Shown: positions 1 through 11,994, counted from the stretch's first letter. The stretch: 64,000 nucleotides of DNA from Fallopia convolvulus (GCA_964016875.1 OZ024726.1:29563503-29627502); one strand, 5' to 3'. Numbers and translations: made by a program. Notes: generated from the sequence alone by a model not told the origin.

Positions 1-735
1 CACATAATACACTTATAAACAAAAGAAGGGCAAATCACAAACCTTTTCCTAGTTTTCAAAAATTGTGAAAAATAGCAAAAATGCACACATGAAGACCTAG
101 TTCTAGATGAAGTAACTAAATGGAAAATATGCACAAACTCACACACATGTCTCTTAAATAGGAATGCTTCCTCACAATGAAATGTATAATGGGAGCATGA
201 AGATCTAGCATGATGATGCAAAGAAGAGAAGAAAGAAAAAGTATGGGTAAGAGATACTCCCCTAGAGCAACTTGACATGGTGTCTTCTTTCTCTTCTTTC
301 TTGGTAGGATTCTCCTCATGTTTCCTGAAGGGAAAACTAGAGGGCACCATAGGGAAAGAATCCATCCATGGGGTAGCCAAAGGATGGATGGAGCTAGGAA
401 AGATGGTAGGGAAAAGCTGGATTTTAGAAGGAGATGATTCCACAACTTCCTCCATTTTTTCCTTGGAATCAAGATTCTCTTCAGTTTGCATTGGAGGCTT
501 ATGAAGTTTAACTTTTAAAGTAGAGCATTCCTCGAATTGGTGGGTTAAACCCCACACCTTTAGAGGCAAGGCTAGCCACCTCTTCTTGGATGATAGGCTT
601 CCTTTGTTGAGGCTTTTCGTCCAACCTTTGCTTACGGAGTTCCTCTTCAAACTGAGAAATCAAAGGTGGAAGTGATTCTTGAAGGATTTATTGAGTGGAG
701 TGTTGGATTGTTCTTATCATAGCCTCCATAGAAGG
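1..735 (-). mobile_element. Left part of LTR element N (interior), split by element A
   Basis: No intact gene. The minus strand reads as a degraded protein-coding stretch: about residues EAMIRTIQHS, then a Glu/Lys/Gln-rich run with stops, then a Pro-rich stretch between 250 and 420. It continues from 9776-10742 on the other side of element A, because removing A and one copy of the 5-bp target duplication joins the two flanks. With the LTR and primer site at 10743-11801 this makes it the leader and early interior of a minus-strand LTR element whose remainder lies left of the window. Family not resolved; could be gag or a spacer. Confidence 0.4.
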
Positions 736-1293
736 TGTTGGGCCCCCCAGAATCAAGCCCAAGATCCATGTTGTTAGAGATGCCAAGCCCAAATCAACGA
801 GCATTAAATCGACATAGGAGTAATTGCGGAAGATCATGGCCAACGGTGGAGTAATGGCGAAAATCACGGCCGTAGGGGATCTCCGGAGTAACGGCTATGC
901 AATTGAACAACACCAGCGACATCCACGGGAAGGGGATTGGGCTCATAATCACCTACAATGGTCACGAAAGGAGGAGGAATATAAAAGCACAGAAGTGGAG
1001 GAGGAAGGACACTATCTAGTGAACAATCGTATTCATCAGCTCTTAAACAATCATTGTCCCTGAGATTACATCTCGCCAATTCATTCGTTTTCTTGTACTC
1101 ATGAGAAGGGTGATTTCAAAGCTTATTGTCATCAATTGATAAGCGGACTCCGACCTTGATTTTGCTTTTCTGTTCTTTACTTTATTACGTGTTTCATCTT
1201 GTTTGAAAGCTATAACACGTTACATCTAATTTTTTGTTAGGCTTCCCTCATTATAGCAGGTAACACGTTTACATGGTAAATCTGCCCAAAACA
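736..1293 (+). repeat. 5' LTR of element A
   Basis: 558 bp, starting TGTTGGGCCC and ending CAAAACA directly before the primer site. The last 348 bp (946-1293) match 9428-9775 with few differences and include TATAAAAG (971-978), a likely TATA box. The first 210 bp have no partner in the 3' copy, which is truncated. Confidence 0.85.
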
Positions 1294-1312
1294 ATTGGCG
1301 CCCGCCGTGGGG
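1294..1312 (+). other. Primer binding site of element A
   Basis: ATTGGCGCCCGCCGTGGGG follows the LTR directly. The TGGCGCC core is the usual tRNA primer-site start in plant Tat and Athila elements. Confidence 0.85.
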
Positions 1313-1361
1313 CCTTAGCCAAAGAAAATTTGTCAAGAACCAACAACTCTATCCGTGCAAG

Positions 1362-2858
1362 ATGGACGGTAGTCAAACTACTTACAACCAAGTCGATGAC
1401 GCCGAGAACAACGCGACCAATCAAGGGATCGGTGGTCAGCAGATTGGGAACGAGACGGAAGGGGGTGAGCATCACTTTGATGGGAATGGCAATCCTACCA
1501 CCTCCACATCAGTAGAACAAGGAGGAGTAGTCGACTCCGACACCATCGTTGAACTCCGCGCAACCATGCTCCCCCTATGAAGGGATTTGGAGAATCAAAA
1601 GAACATTCACGCCAAATTCACCAAGGGATACGAAAAGCAAATCGAGACTTTAACTAATGAGCGTAATTTGCTTCAATCTCAGGTACAATCAACAACAAAT
1701 CGGCAACGCGTTACTGGAGCAATGGATGGCGTCGCTCGACGATTGGACATGGACGATCCAAATCTTACAACCCTAGACGACATTAGGCTAGTAACTAGCT
1801 ATCAAGTAAATGGTAATTCTTTGAGGGTCGTTAGGGAAGATGTCGAGGTTACCCAATTACGGGAACGCCTCAAAGCCTTGGAGGACCGAATTACACAGGT
1901 CCTAGGGGCCTCACAACCGATAGTAGTGGAAAGACAGGATGGTTACACTGATTCTCCCTTCGTGTCCGCTATCACAAGGGTAGACATCTCTCGGAAATAT
2001 CATGTCCACGATGTACCCAAGTACGAAGGGTTTACGGATCTAAACCAACACGTAGCCGCGTTTAAACAAGCTATGAACATTAGTAGAGTTCCCTTCGATA
2101 TGAAGGAAATTGTTATGTGTCGTTGGTTCGGTAACACATTATTTGCACCTGCACTTAATTGGCATTCTCATTTACCCCTTGGGAGTATTTCATCTATTGT
2201 TGAGTTAATTGGCAAGTTCAGGATAAGGTTCGCAAGCAGTCGACACGCTAAAAAGCGTTCCAGCGACTTATATCGCATGGTCCAAAAGATCGGTGAATCC
2301 TTGAAAGCTTTTCTAAATAGGTACAATGAAGAATTGGTCACCATAGAAGGATGCGATGTCGCTACAACTGTGGAAGCATTCCGGAGAGGCATCTCGGCTG
2401 GTAACCTTGATCTTTATTGTGAATTAACTAAATATCCTTGCTCGAATTTCGATGAGGTACATGTAAAGGCGTTGGCACATGTGCGGTTAGAAGAAGATGA
2501 CCTCTTCGCCATCAAAACTGCTAGTCCTCACCGACCAGAACGTCGGCAAGGGCGACGAGAAACCAGATATGTTCCATACCCTAATCCGTCCCCTGCCAAA
2601 CCAAAAGTAAACACGGCGTTCGCCAGGTCAAAAAAACGATATGAAGACCCAAGGTTGCCTCCTAAGTTATCTCATTACAACTTTCGGGTAGATGCAACAA
2701 AGGTTGTACGAACTCTTAATGACATGGGGGACACCGTCAAGTGGCCAAGGAAAAACAACACACCTTCACACCAAAAAGATAAATCCAGATGGTGTGATTT
2801 TCATTTCGATCACGGCCACAGAACGGATGAATGTATCGCGTTGAGAAAAGAGAGGTAA
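1362..2858 (+). pseudogene. gag: gag of Tat element A
   Basis: Capsid/nucleocapsid polyprotein that would form the retrotransposon particle. Start chosen at 1362 (MDGSQTT), the first ATG in the gag frame after the primer site. A TGA at 1578-1580 interrupts the frame, most simply from CGA, and the reading resumes at 1587. The centre has a coiled-coil segment (about 1600-1720, then LRERLKALEDRI) followed by the gag core with YEGFTDLNQHVAAFK and SLKAFLNRYNEE. The C-terminus ends in a Tat-type knuckle, WCDFHFDHGHRTDEC. Gag ends in frame 0 at 2858, while the protease continues in another frame from about 2855. A one-base change near 2850 is likely; a programmed shift is possible. Confidence 0.85.
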
Positions 2859-2859
2859 G

Positions 2860-3607
2860 AGAGTTGTAACGCAGGGGGTACCTCAAGGATTTAATTTCAG
2901 AAAGAGCAAGGGAGCAACTAGAACGGAATAAAGCGAAGACCAGTCCATCGCCACCTCTAAAGCATACAGGAGTGATCAACCTCATCACTGGGGGATCCGA
3001 GGTTTGTAGTGTAACCTATTCTGCAGCTAAGTGGATTGCAAGGAGTACCCGAAGAGAAGAGCCCAGAATCTCTGTTCGAAGGGGTCATGACGTGATGCCC
3101 ATTACCTTTGAAGACATCGAAGAAGAGGAAGTTCATCATGATTGTTTAATCATTTCCTTAGCAATAGCAAACTTTCTTGTTAAAGGAGTTTTAATTGATA
3201 ATGGAAGTTCCACTAATTTGCTTATGTTAGATGCCTTGTACAGTTTAGGCCTGGGTTTGGACGACATCGTCAAGAAGTCTACGACTTTGGTGGGCTTCAG
3301 TGGCGAATCACGCAACACGTTGGGGGGAATATCATTACCCACCATCGCGGGTGGGGTAAATTACCAGGTAAAATTTCAAGCACTTGATTGTCCGTCACCT
3401 TTCAATGTTATCTTGGGCAGGCCCTGGATCCACGGGATGAAGGCCATTCCTTCCACCTATCATCAATGTGTGAAGTTCCCGTCACCATGGGGAATACAAG
3501 AAATCAAGGGAGAACAAAAGATAGCAAGGGAGTGTTATTCTGTAACCACGAGGGCAACGACTTCGAAAACTCCGCTGATTGAGGCAGAAAAGAAGTCATT
3601 GGAATAG
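2860..3607 (+). pseudogene. Protease region of element A pol
   Basis: Aspartic protease that would mature Gag-Pol. The open stretch 2972-3607 contains the catalytic loop IDNGSS (Asp-Asn-Gly-Ser in place of Asp-Thr-Gly, common in Tat), preceded by acidic EDIEEEE and followed by the flap-region motif VILGRPW. A stop lies upstream near 2870 and another at 3605-3607 before RT. Frame is the same as the RT segments downstream, so PR and RT were one reading frame. Confidence 0.8.
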
Positions 3608-3640
3608 CAATTAAAGGACTATAAGAGTCCCACTTATTAC

Positions 3641-5510
3641 GTGAAGCCGGAAACACCGGAACTCGAAGAGGTAGCGCTTGATCCACTTGATCCATCTAGG
3701 AAAATTAGGATAGGGGCAGATCTGGAGCCAGCTTTACGAGGGCAATTAGTGGAGTTCTTACAGTCCTACAGTGATTGCTTTGCCTGGTCGAATGAAGATA
3801 TGGTGGGAATTGATCCTAACGTGATCACACACGCACCCAACGTTAATAAAAAAATCCCACCAGTTAAACAGAAAAGGCGTAAGTTCGCGCTCAAACGAAA
3901 TCAGGTAATAAACAATGAGGTAAAATCTCTACTCGAATCTGGGAAAATTAGAGAAGTAAAATATCCTGATTGGTTAGAAAATGTGGTTGTCATCAAAAAG
4001 AAAAATGGGAAGTGGCGCGTTTGCGTCGACTTTACCGATTTAAACAAAGCATGTCCCAAAGATTCATTCTCGTTGCGTCACATTGATGCAATGGTGGATG
4101 CGACGGCGGGACATGAGCTTTTGACTTTCATGGACGCATTTAGTGGGTACCATCAGATAATGATGCACCCAGACGACTAAGAAAAAACCGCATTTGTAAC
4201 AAATCAAGGGACCTATTGTTACAAAGTTATGCCTTTCGGACTAAAAAACGCAGGTGCTACTTATCAGAGATTAGTTAATAAGATGTTTCAGGAAAAACTG
4301 GGGGATACGATGCAAGTGTACATCGACGACATGCTAGTCAAGTCTTTGAAGGCGGAAGATCACATCCGACATTTGGAAGATGCATTCCAAATTCTACGGA
4401 GTTATCGGATGAAGCTGAACCCAACTAAGTACTCCTTTGGAGTTACGTCAGGCAAATTCTTGGGTTACATAGTGACGTAGAGAGGAGTCGAAGCAAGTCT
4501 GGACCAGATCAAGGCAATAATGGAGTTGCAATCACCTAGATGCATCAAAGACGTTCAGAAATTGACCAGACGAGTAGCAGCACTCAACCGGTTCATATCC
4601 AGGTCATTAGACAGAAACAAGTTATTTTACGACATCCTGAAGAAAAACAAGTCGTTCAAGTGGACAGAAGCACATGAAGAAGCCTTCAAAGAGTTGAAGG
4701 AGTATCTATCCCAACCACATATACTATCCAAGCCCAAGCCAGAAGAAATATTGTACGTCTACCTGGCAGTCACAGAAGCATCTATAAGTGTCGTCTTGAT
4801 TTGAGAAGAAGATGGAAACCAATTACCTATCTACTATGTAAGTAAAACTCTACTTGATGCGGAGACCAGGTACTCACCCGCTGAAAAACTCGTATTGTCT
4901 TTGGTAATGGCTTCTATCAAGTTACAGTCTTATTTTGAAAGTCATTCTATTACTATGAGGACTAACTTTCCAATGAAGAGTATTATGTCAAAGCCGGAGC
5001 TATCAGGTCGTTTGATGAGGTGGTTGATTCACCTCAATGGGTATGATATCACTTACGAGCCACGAACATCATTGAAGTCTCAAGCCTTGGCGGATTTTGT
5101 GGCTGACTTCACTCCTACCTTGCTAGAAGGAGAAAATCAAGAAATATTACAGGTAGCAAGATCGTTGAGCAACGACAAGTGGATGATGCACACCGATGGA
5201 GTGTCAAATCAAGTAGGTGTAGGGTTGGGGGTAGTCCTTAAATCGCCACATGGGATAGGATAGCCCAGGCTGTTCGATGCATGTTCAAGGCTACCAATTA
5301 TGAAGCAGAATACGAGGTAATATGTGATTCGTTACTTATCGTCAATCAAGTCACGAATTCGTATGTTGCAAGGGATTCGAAAATGAAGGCGTACTTGGAG
5401 AAAGTTCAAGAAATTATCAAAGACTTCAAGCACTAAGAGATAAAGCAAGTACCTCGAGATGCTAACGCGCAGGCCGACGCCTTAGCAAATCTCGCGGATC
5501 CGCGATTGAC
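3641..5510 (+). pseudogene. Reverse transcriptase, RNase H and archaeal-type RNase H of element A
   Basis: RT covers 3641-4480 with VCVDFTDLNKACPKDSF, the first catalytic Asp in FMDAFSGYHQI, MPFGLKNAGATYQ, and the YIDD box at 4319-4330. The first RNase H follows (about 4745-5110; YYVSKTLLDAETRYSPAEK, then LADFVADF). A second RNase H begins about 5178 (HTDGVSNQVGVGLGVVL) and ends in ANAQADALANLA (5461-5496). This second domain is the archaeal-type enzyme that marks the Tat lineage. In-frame stops lie at about 4178, 4478, 4802 and 5261, with frame changes inside the second RNase H. Non-functional. Confidence 0.88.
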
Positions 5511-5689
5511 TCAAGAGAGTATGATAAGATACCGTTCGTATATCTAGATGCACCGTCCATAACAAAAGAAGCAGACGTGTTCGAGGTTCGAGATGGAGTT
5601 CTACCGAATGACAAAGAGGAAGCTCGACGACTTAAGGTAAAAGCCTCTACTTTCGGCATTAAGGATAACATCTTGTTCAAGTGGATGTC

Positions 5690-6799
5690 ATCAGGATTGT
5701 ACGCATGATGCGTGAAGGAAGAAGAAGAAGTACAAAAGGTGTTGCGAGATATACACGATGGGGAATGCGGAAATCACACAAGGGGTCGCAACTTGGCAAA
5801 GAAGGCAGGCATGATGAGCTACTATTGGCCCACCATGAACAAGGATACAGCGGAGTTTGCTCGGAAATGTGACGCGTGTCAACGTCACGAACCTATGGAC
5901 ATCAACCACCAGAGTTGTTACATCCTATAACTTCCCCTTGGCCATTCATGAAGTGGGGAATGGACATCGTGGGGAAACTCCCTCCAGCTTCGGGACAATG
6001 TGTTTACATACTAGCCATGACTGCCTACTTCTCTAAATGGATCGAAGTTGAAGCCTTCAAAGAAGTAAAAGGCACACATGTCATCTCCTTCATAAAGAGA
6101 AATATCATCAGCAGATTCGGGGTACCATCAACCATAGTGTGTGACAACGAGTCTCCATTTATCAGCGACAAAACAAGATCTTTTTGCCAGCAATACAACA
6201 TTTAGTTGGTAATGTCTACTCCGCGTTACCCTCAGGCCAATGGTCAAGCGGAAGCAAGTAACAAGGTGATCATTAACTACTTGAAGAAACGCCTTAAAGA
6301 GGCCAAGGGAAGATGGGTCGACGAGTTACCCCTTATTCTTTGGTCAGATCGGACAACTCCTAAGACTGCAAACGGGCACACACCTTTCTCATTAGTGTAC
6401 GGGTGTGAAGCCGTGTTGCCAATCGAGATAACTCTTCCCACGACTCGATATGGCCTCACTACTGAAGAGTCAAATCTGTCCAATTTGTTCCATCATCTAG
6501 ATATTATTGAAGAGTTACGAGATGAAGCATCAGTCCGCATGGCGACATATAGACAAGGGGTAGCTCGGAGTTACAATAAACACGTCAGAGTGAAGGTGTT
6601 TCAAGTAGATGATTGGGTACTGAGAAAGGTTTTCAAAAATACCCAAGAGCTGAATGCTGGCAAACTGGGAGCCAATTAGGAAGGACCCTACCAGATCAAG
6701 AAAGTTGTCGGATAAAGAGCTTACGAATTGATCTCCCATGACAAGAAAGTGGTCCCAAGGAGCTGGAACGCGACAAATTTGAAACTCTACCACTTCTGA
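5690..6799 (+). pseudogene. Integrase of element A
   Basis: Would insert the cDNA into the genome. The N-terminal zinc domain is complete: two His (HDGECGNH) and CDAC (about 5744-5885). The DDE core is visible as GMDIVGK, VCDNESPF (DNE where DNG is usual) and QANGQAEASNK. A C-terminal segment follows with VDDWVLRKV and GPYQIKKV, ending near ATNLKLYHF and TGA at 6797-6799. Frame changes near 5700 and 5910 and stops near 6205 and 6679 break it. Family members are about 370-420 residues; this one is nearly full length. Confidence 0.85.
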
Positions 6800-7466
6800 G
6801 GAAAATATGTCGCGACAATGTATTGATTTATTACTTGATCTTGCTTATCAAATTCATTTATATCATTTGACACACGCGGAACAACAACAACACTATTAAA
6901 CTAACAAGGGACGCCTTGTGACGTTATAGGCCAAAATATGGGCCCTCGCCTTACAATCAGACTACGATGTGCACACAACGACTAGTCACGAGATGCAAGA
7001 GACGAGAATAACATGTTAACGACTCTAGAGCAAGAGGAGTCTAACGCAACAAAGATACTTGTGTAAACAATTTAGACTTTATTAATAAAATACGAGTATC
7101 TTACATCTTTACATTCTATCCTATTACACGTCTCGCTCTCTCTTAGCATCTTTTACAAAAGCTCTATCACAACATGACTTAGTCAAACACGACTAACGAT
7201 CTTCTTACCAAACGCGTTGGTCTTCATCCAATGGAAGAGTCTTCAAAAACCTGTATCACCTGCAAAATAGATAGACAAACAAAATACCATACAAACACAA
7301 AACAACATTCACGAAAGACCCTCGAAGCATAACGTAGAGGGTTAAAAAGATTGTCCACACAAACGACCCTAAAACAAGCGGCCCTAGAAAAAATTAATGT
7401 TTTAAAACCCCAACACACCAGGGGTACCCAAAATATTGATAAAGTTCATAAACAAGAGCGATAAGG
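6800..7466. other. Non-coding spacer between pol and antisense gene of element A
   Basis: 667 bp without a supported gene. It lies 3' of both converging genes (IN on plus, antisense gene on minus), so it probably holds their 3' UTRs and terminators. Only shadow reading frames. Confidence 0.6.
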
Positions 7467-9267
7467 TTACATCATAGAAACATCTTCAGAAGCCTTCTGG
7501 TGCTCCGCGAGTTCCACCTGGGCTACTTCCTTGGCAACCTGAGCAATGTCGTCTACCATCGAGGATTCTTGGCTGCAACCACTTCATCGGAGAACAGATT
7601 CTATAATTGTTCTCTTTCTTGCACAACATCCCACGAGGTATGCTTCCCTACGATGAATTCTTCTATTGTCTCCACACGAGCCCTACACGACCAATAGTCG
7701 ACAGTGTCTTCGATCTCCTTGGCAAGAACAACTTCCTTCTTTGATGCGGCTATGAATTTCTCCTCCCACTCCGCTGAACTCTTAGAGGCCTTCGCGAGAG
7801 CGTCCATCATCTCTCTAACCTTCTTATCTAAAGCACTTTTTTCCTGTCTCAGGATAGTGCTCCTGTCCTTCTCAAGCTGCGTGCTGATTTTGCTCTAAGC
7901 CAGTTGACTAGGATAATCTTTGAAGGCATCAAAAGCAGAAAGTGTGAGTTGAAGACCTTGGAAAATATTAACGCGTTATATCACAAGCAAGAAGCAGGAC
8001 ACATCAATTAGAGAATGGCGAGTTGTTAAAAGTCAAAAATCTTACCTGCCATTGGGCTACCAACATTTCGCCAAAGAATTCCGGCATGGAGGATCGATTT
8101 TCAACACCACGGGAACAATTCGCATGGAGAGGTATCAAGGAGCTCAAGCACTTCTCGGTCGCCATATCTAGCGACATCATGGTACTAGGGAGGTCAGTCA
8201 GACATGAGGTAGCGTTCTTCTTTGATGAGGACGTCTTAGGAGGGGCATCAACGACTTTCGGAGGATGGGATACCACTAGGGATGTGTCTGCAGTAGAAGC
8301 AGTTTCGGCCTTTCTCTTCTTCCGAGCCTCGACTCTCTCCAAGGTTGAGAGGGCCGTAGTAGATCGAGTGGTCCTTGAGCCTGGGGACATACAATTCAGA
8401 AAATTCACGCGAAGTATAACATGTTTAACAACAAGAAAAAGAAGAAGAGCGTCATAACGTACTTGACATTTCTGAATCTTCGGAACCAGTAAGGTACTCC
8501 TTCACAAGCTTGGTATAGGATCTCTCCTCTGCAAGAAGGGCTTCAATGCGAGAAACAATTTGAGACAATACTTTCCAAGGTTGCAAAGAGGCGAAATTTA
8601 CTGCATCCAAAAACAAATACAGTCAAAAGTTAACACTATCAGGAAGAGGTAAGAAGAATAAAGAAAGGGAGATATTACTTGTTGCATGCCAACGGGGTTT
8701 TAGATAAGAAGTGTCAACCCCCAGAGAAGACAATCTTACAAAAAAGAAATTATCAGCCCAACCACGATCCGATTTCGATACATCATAAACTAGGTCAGAT
8801 TTGCCCTTTAGGGTTTTCAAGGTAAAACGATCGGGGCCACCTTTGGAGAAACGATAGCTGCAAAGGAAATCAACGGTTTTGAAAGGGATATCATGAGAAG
8901 AACAGAGGAAGTCAATAGCTAACAAAAGCCTCCAGACTTGAGGAAGTATTTGGTCGGGAGACAAGTTAAGGGTATTGAGAAAGTCGACTACTAAAGGGGA
9001 AAACGGGAAACGGTGTCCAATACGGAAAGGGTACTCATATAGACATACCCAGTCTTCATTGAACGAGTTAGCCCAAACGCCTGAGGGAGGAAGGAAAATC
9101 TCCGCAGAAGAGGGCAATCCGACAGAACAAGCAAAAACGGACGGTTCGAAAGAGGTACTATCTTTCTGGTGGTAAGGTGTAAGGATGTTGGAAGAAGCAA
9201 ACAAAGGAGGATCGATTGGCTCAAGGCATTGATGGAGAGATTCGGAAGATGAAGTAGAATTAGCCAT
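7467..9267 (-). pseudogene. Antisense spliced gene of Tat element A (PF04195-like N-terminus)
   Basis: Runs against pol. Exon 1 is 9267-8679 (ATG at 9267; donor GTAATA), exon 2 is 8600-8463 (acceptor GATGCAG, donor GTACGT), exon 3 is 8380-8046 (acceptor CCCCAG, donor GTAAG), exon 4 is about 7960-7467. The junction phases 1/2, 1/2 and 0 agree across the first three exons, leaving one frame from exon 1 to exon 3. Exon 1 carries IGHRFPFSPLVVDFLNTLNL and WRLLLAIDFLC, which resemble the 'putative gypsy type transposon' family PF04195. Exon 3 is Ser/Thr/Lys-rich with a basic RKKRK patch. Exon 4 is a coiled coil with stops and a frame change, ending ASEDVSMM. Function unknown. Antisense ORFs are known in Tat elements; the exon model is my inference. 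Confidence 0.7.
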
Positions 9268-9427
9268 GTAAAATGGAAAGAAAAGAGAAGAATTGGAGAG
9301 CTAGAGAGACGTACCTGGGAACCGAAAAAAGCAGAAGAAGTCGTAATGATAAACAAAAGAGCTTTAAATAGGAGGTGATACGACGTGCTCTGTGCGCTAC
9401 AACTTCCAAGGCATGAATCAAAAACCC

Positions 9428-9775
9428 TAATCACCTACAACGGTCACGAAAGGAAGAGGCATATAAAAGCACAGAAGTGGAGGAGGAAGGACACTATCTA
9501 GTGAACAATCGTATTCATCAGCTCTTAAACAATCATTGTCCCTAAGATTACATCTCGCCAATTCATTCGTTTTCTTGTACTCATGAGAAGGGTGATTTCA
9601 AAGCTTATTGTCATCAATTGATAACCGGACTCCAACCTTGATTTTTCTTTTCTGTTCTTTACTTTATTACGTGTTTCATCTTGTTTGAAAGCTATAACAT
9701 ATTACAACTATTTCTTGGTTAGGCTTCCCTCATTATAGCAGGTAACACGTTTACGTGGTAAATCTACCCAAAACA
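9428..9775 (+). repeat. 3' LTR of element A (first 210 bp missing)
   Basis: 348 bp matching 946-1293 base for base in length, with TATAAAAG at 9463-9470 and the end AAAACA. The bases before 9428 do not match the 5' LTR start, and no polypurine tract is visible, so the 5' part of this LTR and its tract were lost. The gcagg at 9776-9780 is the right target copy. Confidence 0.85.
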
Positions 9776-10742
9776 GCAGGTTGATCGATAATTGGAGTTA
9801 ACTCTTGTCGTTCATCCTCATTTTATCATGTCTCTAGTATACTTACAAGCAATAAACAAATAAGATTATTCCAACAAACACAAGTAATTCCAAACCACAT
9901 GTTCCTCCTTAAACAACCAAGAAAGAGCAACAAATTGCAAGTGCAAGGTCAAGGCATGGAAAAAGATATTGCTAGGCAAGGAACAATGAAAGCTCAAGCA
10001 CAAGCAAAAGACTTAAGTAAGGGACTTATAGGATCAAGAAGGTACTAAGCATCAACTCATCCAACAAAGTTCAAACAAAGAAATAGCCAAGCTTGGATTC
10101 TTTTCCTCATGGGATCCGACTTTTTCTATGTTCCGCCTCTCTTTCACTTTCACCGTGTTTGAGTTTTTCTAAGTCCTGACTCCTTTTCTTTACGAGTTCA
10201 AATTTTCCTTTTCAATGGCTCAAGGTTTTGATTTTTTTTAAAAGCAACAAACAACAACAATTCACAAGCAACTCGCTAGGCAAAGCAATGCCTTTTTTTC
10301 AAGCTCAAAATGAAATGATGCCTTTCTCGTAACCTAATTCAAGCCAATACAAGTAAAAAGCTATTAAAATGTGCATGAAAAGGAGTTAGGGTTGTGGCTG
10401 GTTTAAGGGTTGGTTCAGTTTTGATTCACCCCACACAAGACAACACAATAAAGACAATGAAATAAAAGGTTGATTCAAAGGGGTTTTGAGACTTTTCGGT
10501 TTGAAGATTGAATTAACAACCCTTGGGTTGTCTTCTGCAATCTATGGACAGAAATTCTTGGCTGAAAACAGAGATGCATGATCATACAATTCAGCCACAC
10601 AACAACACAATACAACACAAGGAAAACAACCCTAGTCTATGGCAATTCAAGCAAATAAGCAAAGGCAAACAAGGGTGGCTTCTATGAGCACTTGCAACCC
10701 TAGATGCTCGATGAAAGGTCAAAGAAATGAGTACCTTGCGTG
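9776..10742 (-). mobile_element. Leader/interior of LTR element N
   Basis: Sequence between the primer site of N and the point where A inserted. AT-rich and CAA-rich with short purine runs, and no open frame worth calling. It reads on into 735-1 when element A is removed. Confidence 0.5.
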
Positions 10743-10754
10743 GCTCTGATACCA
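10743..10754 (-). other. Primer binding site of element N (initiator Met tRNA)
   Basis: The minus strand reads TGGTATCAGAGC, the standard complement of plant initiator Met tRNA, directly after the LTR end ...ATCACA. It sets the direction of N as minus. This primer is used by Copia elements and chromoviruses alike. Confidence 0.85.
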
Positions 10755-11801
10755 TGTGATGAAGGATCTTATTGATGAAACAGTGCAAGGCAATCTGGAC
10801 GCTTGATCCAAAGGCAAACTTCAAGGGAATGTGGAACTCGATGGTTGAACTTCTCTTGGGATCACAAGGGCCGATCTACGAGTCTTATTTAATCCCTTAA
10901 AATTTGAGGTCAAAATCTTTTGTGGTTTGAAAGTTATGCCTCTTACATTGAAAGGCTGCAAGAACCATAAGGATGGAATTTCGGTTTGTTTTGATGGATT
11001 GGATATGATCAAGAGAATCGAGGATATTTCTCACCTCAAATCTAATGAACTAAGAGTGAAAATCCCTTGGATATGACTCACCAATGGATTAAAACTCAAG
11101 CCTTGATTGATGTGACTCACAATTAAGAAGAAAACCTAGATTGAACGTAGAAAACTAAGGAGACAACTTTGGCATGTTTTTCTTCAAATCTTGTCTAAAG
11201 AGCAAAAATGGCGTTTAACAAGTATTTAGCCTAGGCCACATGAGACGCCTCACACAAGGGGACAAAGGTTTTGAAAAGGTTACAAAAATATCCAAGAAAA
11301 ATTACATAAAGAGCCCAAACTTAAGTTAAGCACCAAAGAGGCTCATGGTGCCGGTGGAGAGGCTACCAAGAGACTCCAAGCTTCTTCTTCATATTTGGCC
11401 GCGCGGGTCATTAGGCTTGAATTGAGGTCATGTTGAAGTGCGCGAGCTTTGGCAAGGATGATTCGACCCAAAAATGAAAAAGCGTTGGGCTTAGACCTTT
11501 GCACCGTGTTGGAAACATCAATGAGAGGCTCTTGGCGCTCTGCGCTTGGATTAGTCAGGACACCTTTCATGGGCGTTCTGTGTCGTTGGTCTTCATTTGA
11601 GGAGTGTAGGGACCTCCCAAAACATGGTCCGAGGAAACTTGAGAAGTACTCGACGGACTTGGCTCCAAAGCTCCACTCGGCGCATCAAGGCAAGGCGCTA
11701 TGGCGCTGGACTTGGGGCTACTTAGCGCTTGCGCAAGCTATACTTGCTCATAGTACATGTCATGTTGCTCTTAGTCTTTTTTATGATGTGGTAGAATCAC
11801 A
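10755..11801 (-). repeat. 5' LTR of minus-strand element N
   Basis: About 1.05 kb with TGTGAT at the left end and ATCACA at the right end, a 6-bp inverted terminus, and abutting the primer site. The right boundary is inferred from this inverted end. The partner LTR is outside the window, so neither length nor target duplication can be checked. No LTR-internal gene: the plus-strand open stretch at 11449-11895 crosses the proposed boundary and has no recognisable motif. Confidence 0.6.
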
Positions 11802-11994
11802 TCAAAAATTCTATCAGCTTTTTTATACACATATATTGCCACATAAGCATCTAATATTTCTTCAAATGCCATCCATCCCTAGTGGACGAGGGTAAACAAA
11901 CAAGAGCAAAAACCACGAGTACAAAAGCCGAGACCGCATCGACGCATCTACAAAAGGCTTGAGAGTGAGAATTTATAAAGCCGAGACCGCATCT
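11802..11994. other. Unassigned flank with a 16-bp direct repeat
   Basis: No gene. AAGCCGAGACCGCATC occurs at about 11921 and 11979, around 58 bp apart. Possibly host DNA between element N and the foldback element. Confidence 0.4.

Larger units (their letters stand above)
736..9775 (+). mobile_element. Tat-lineage Ty3/gypsy LTR retrotransposon A (decayed)
   Basis: A 9-kb element bounded by TG...CA. The LTRs share a 348-bp block at 946-1293 and 9428-9775. Target duplication is gaagg (731-735) against gcagg (9776-9780), one mismatch. Order is LTR, primer site, gag, PR, RT, RNase H, second (archaeal-type) RNase H, IN, non-coding spacer, antisense spliced gene, shortened 3' LTR. The dual RNase H and a gene antisense to pol are typical of Tat elements. 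Gag and pol carry many stops and at least three frame changes, so it is not autonomous. It is inserted in minus-strand LTR element N. Confidence 0.9.

Noticed and set aside
11449..11895. 148-codon plus-strand frame
   Set aside because: Crosses the right end of the N LTR, has no known motif, and lies antisense to the element.
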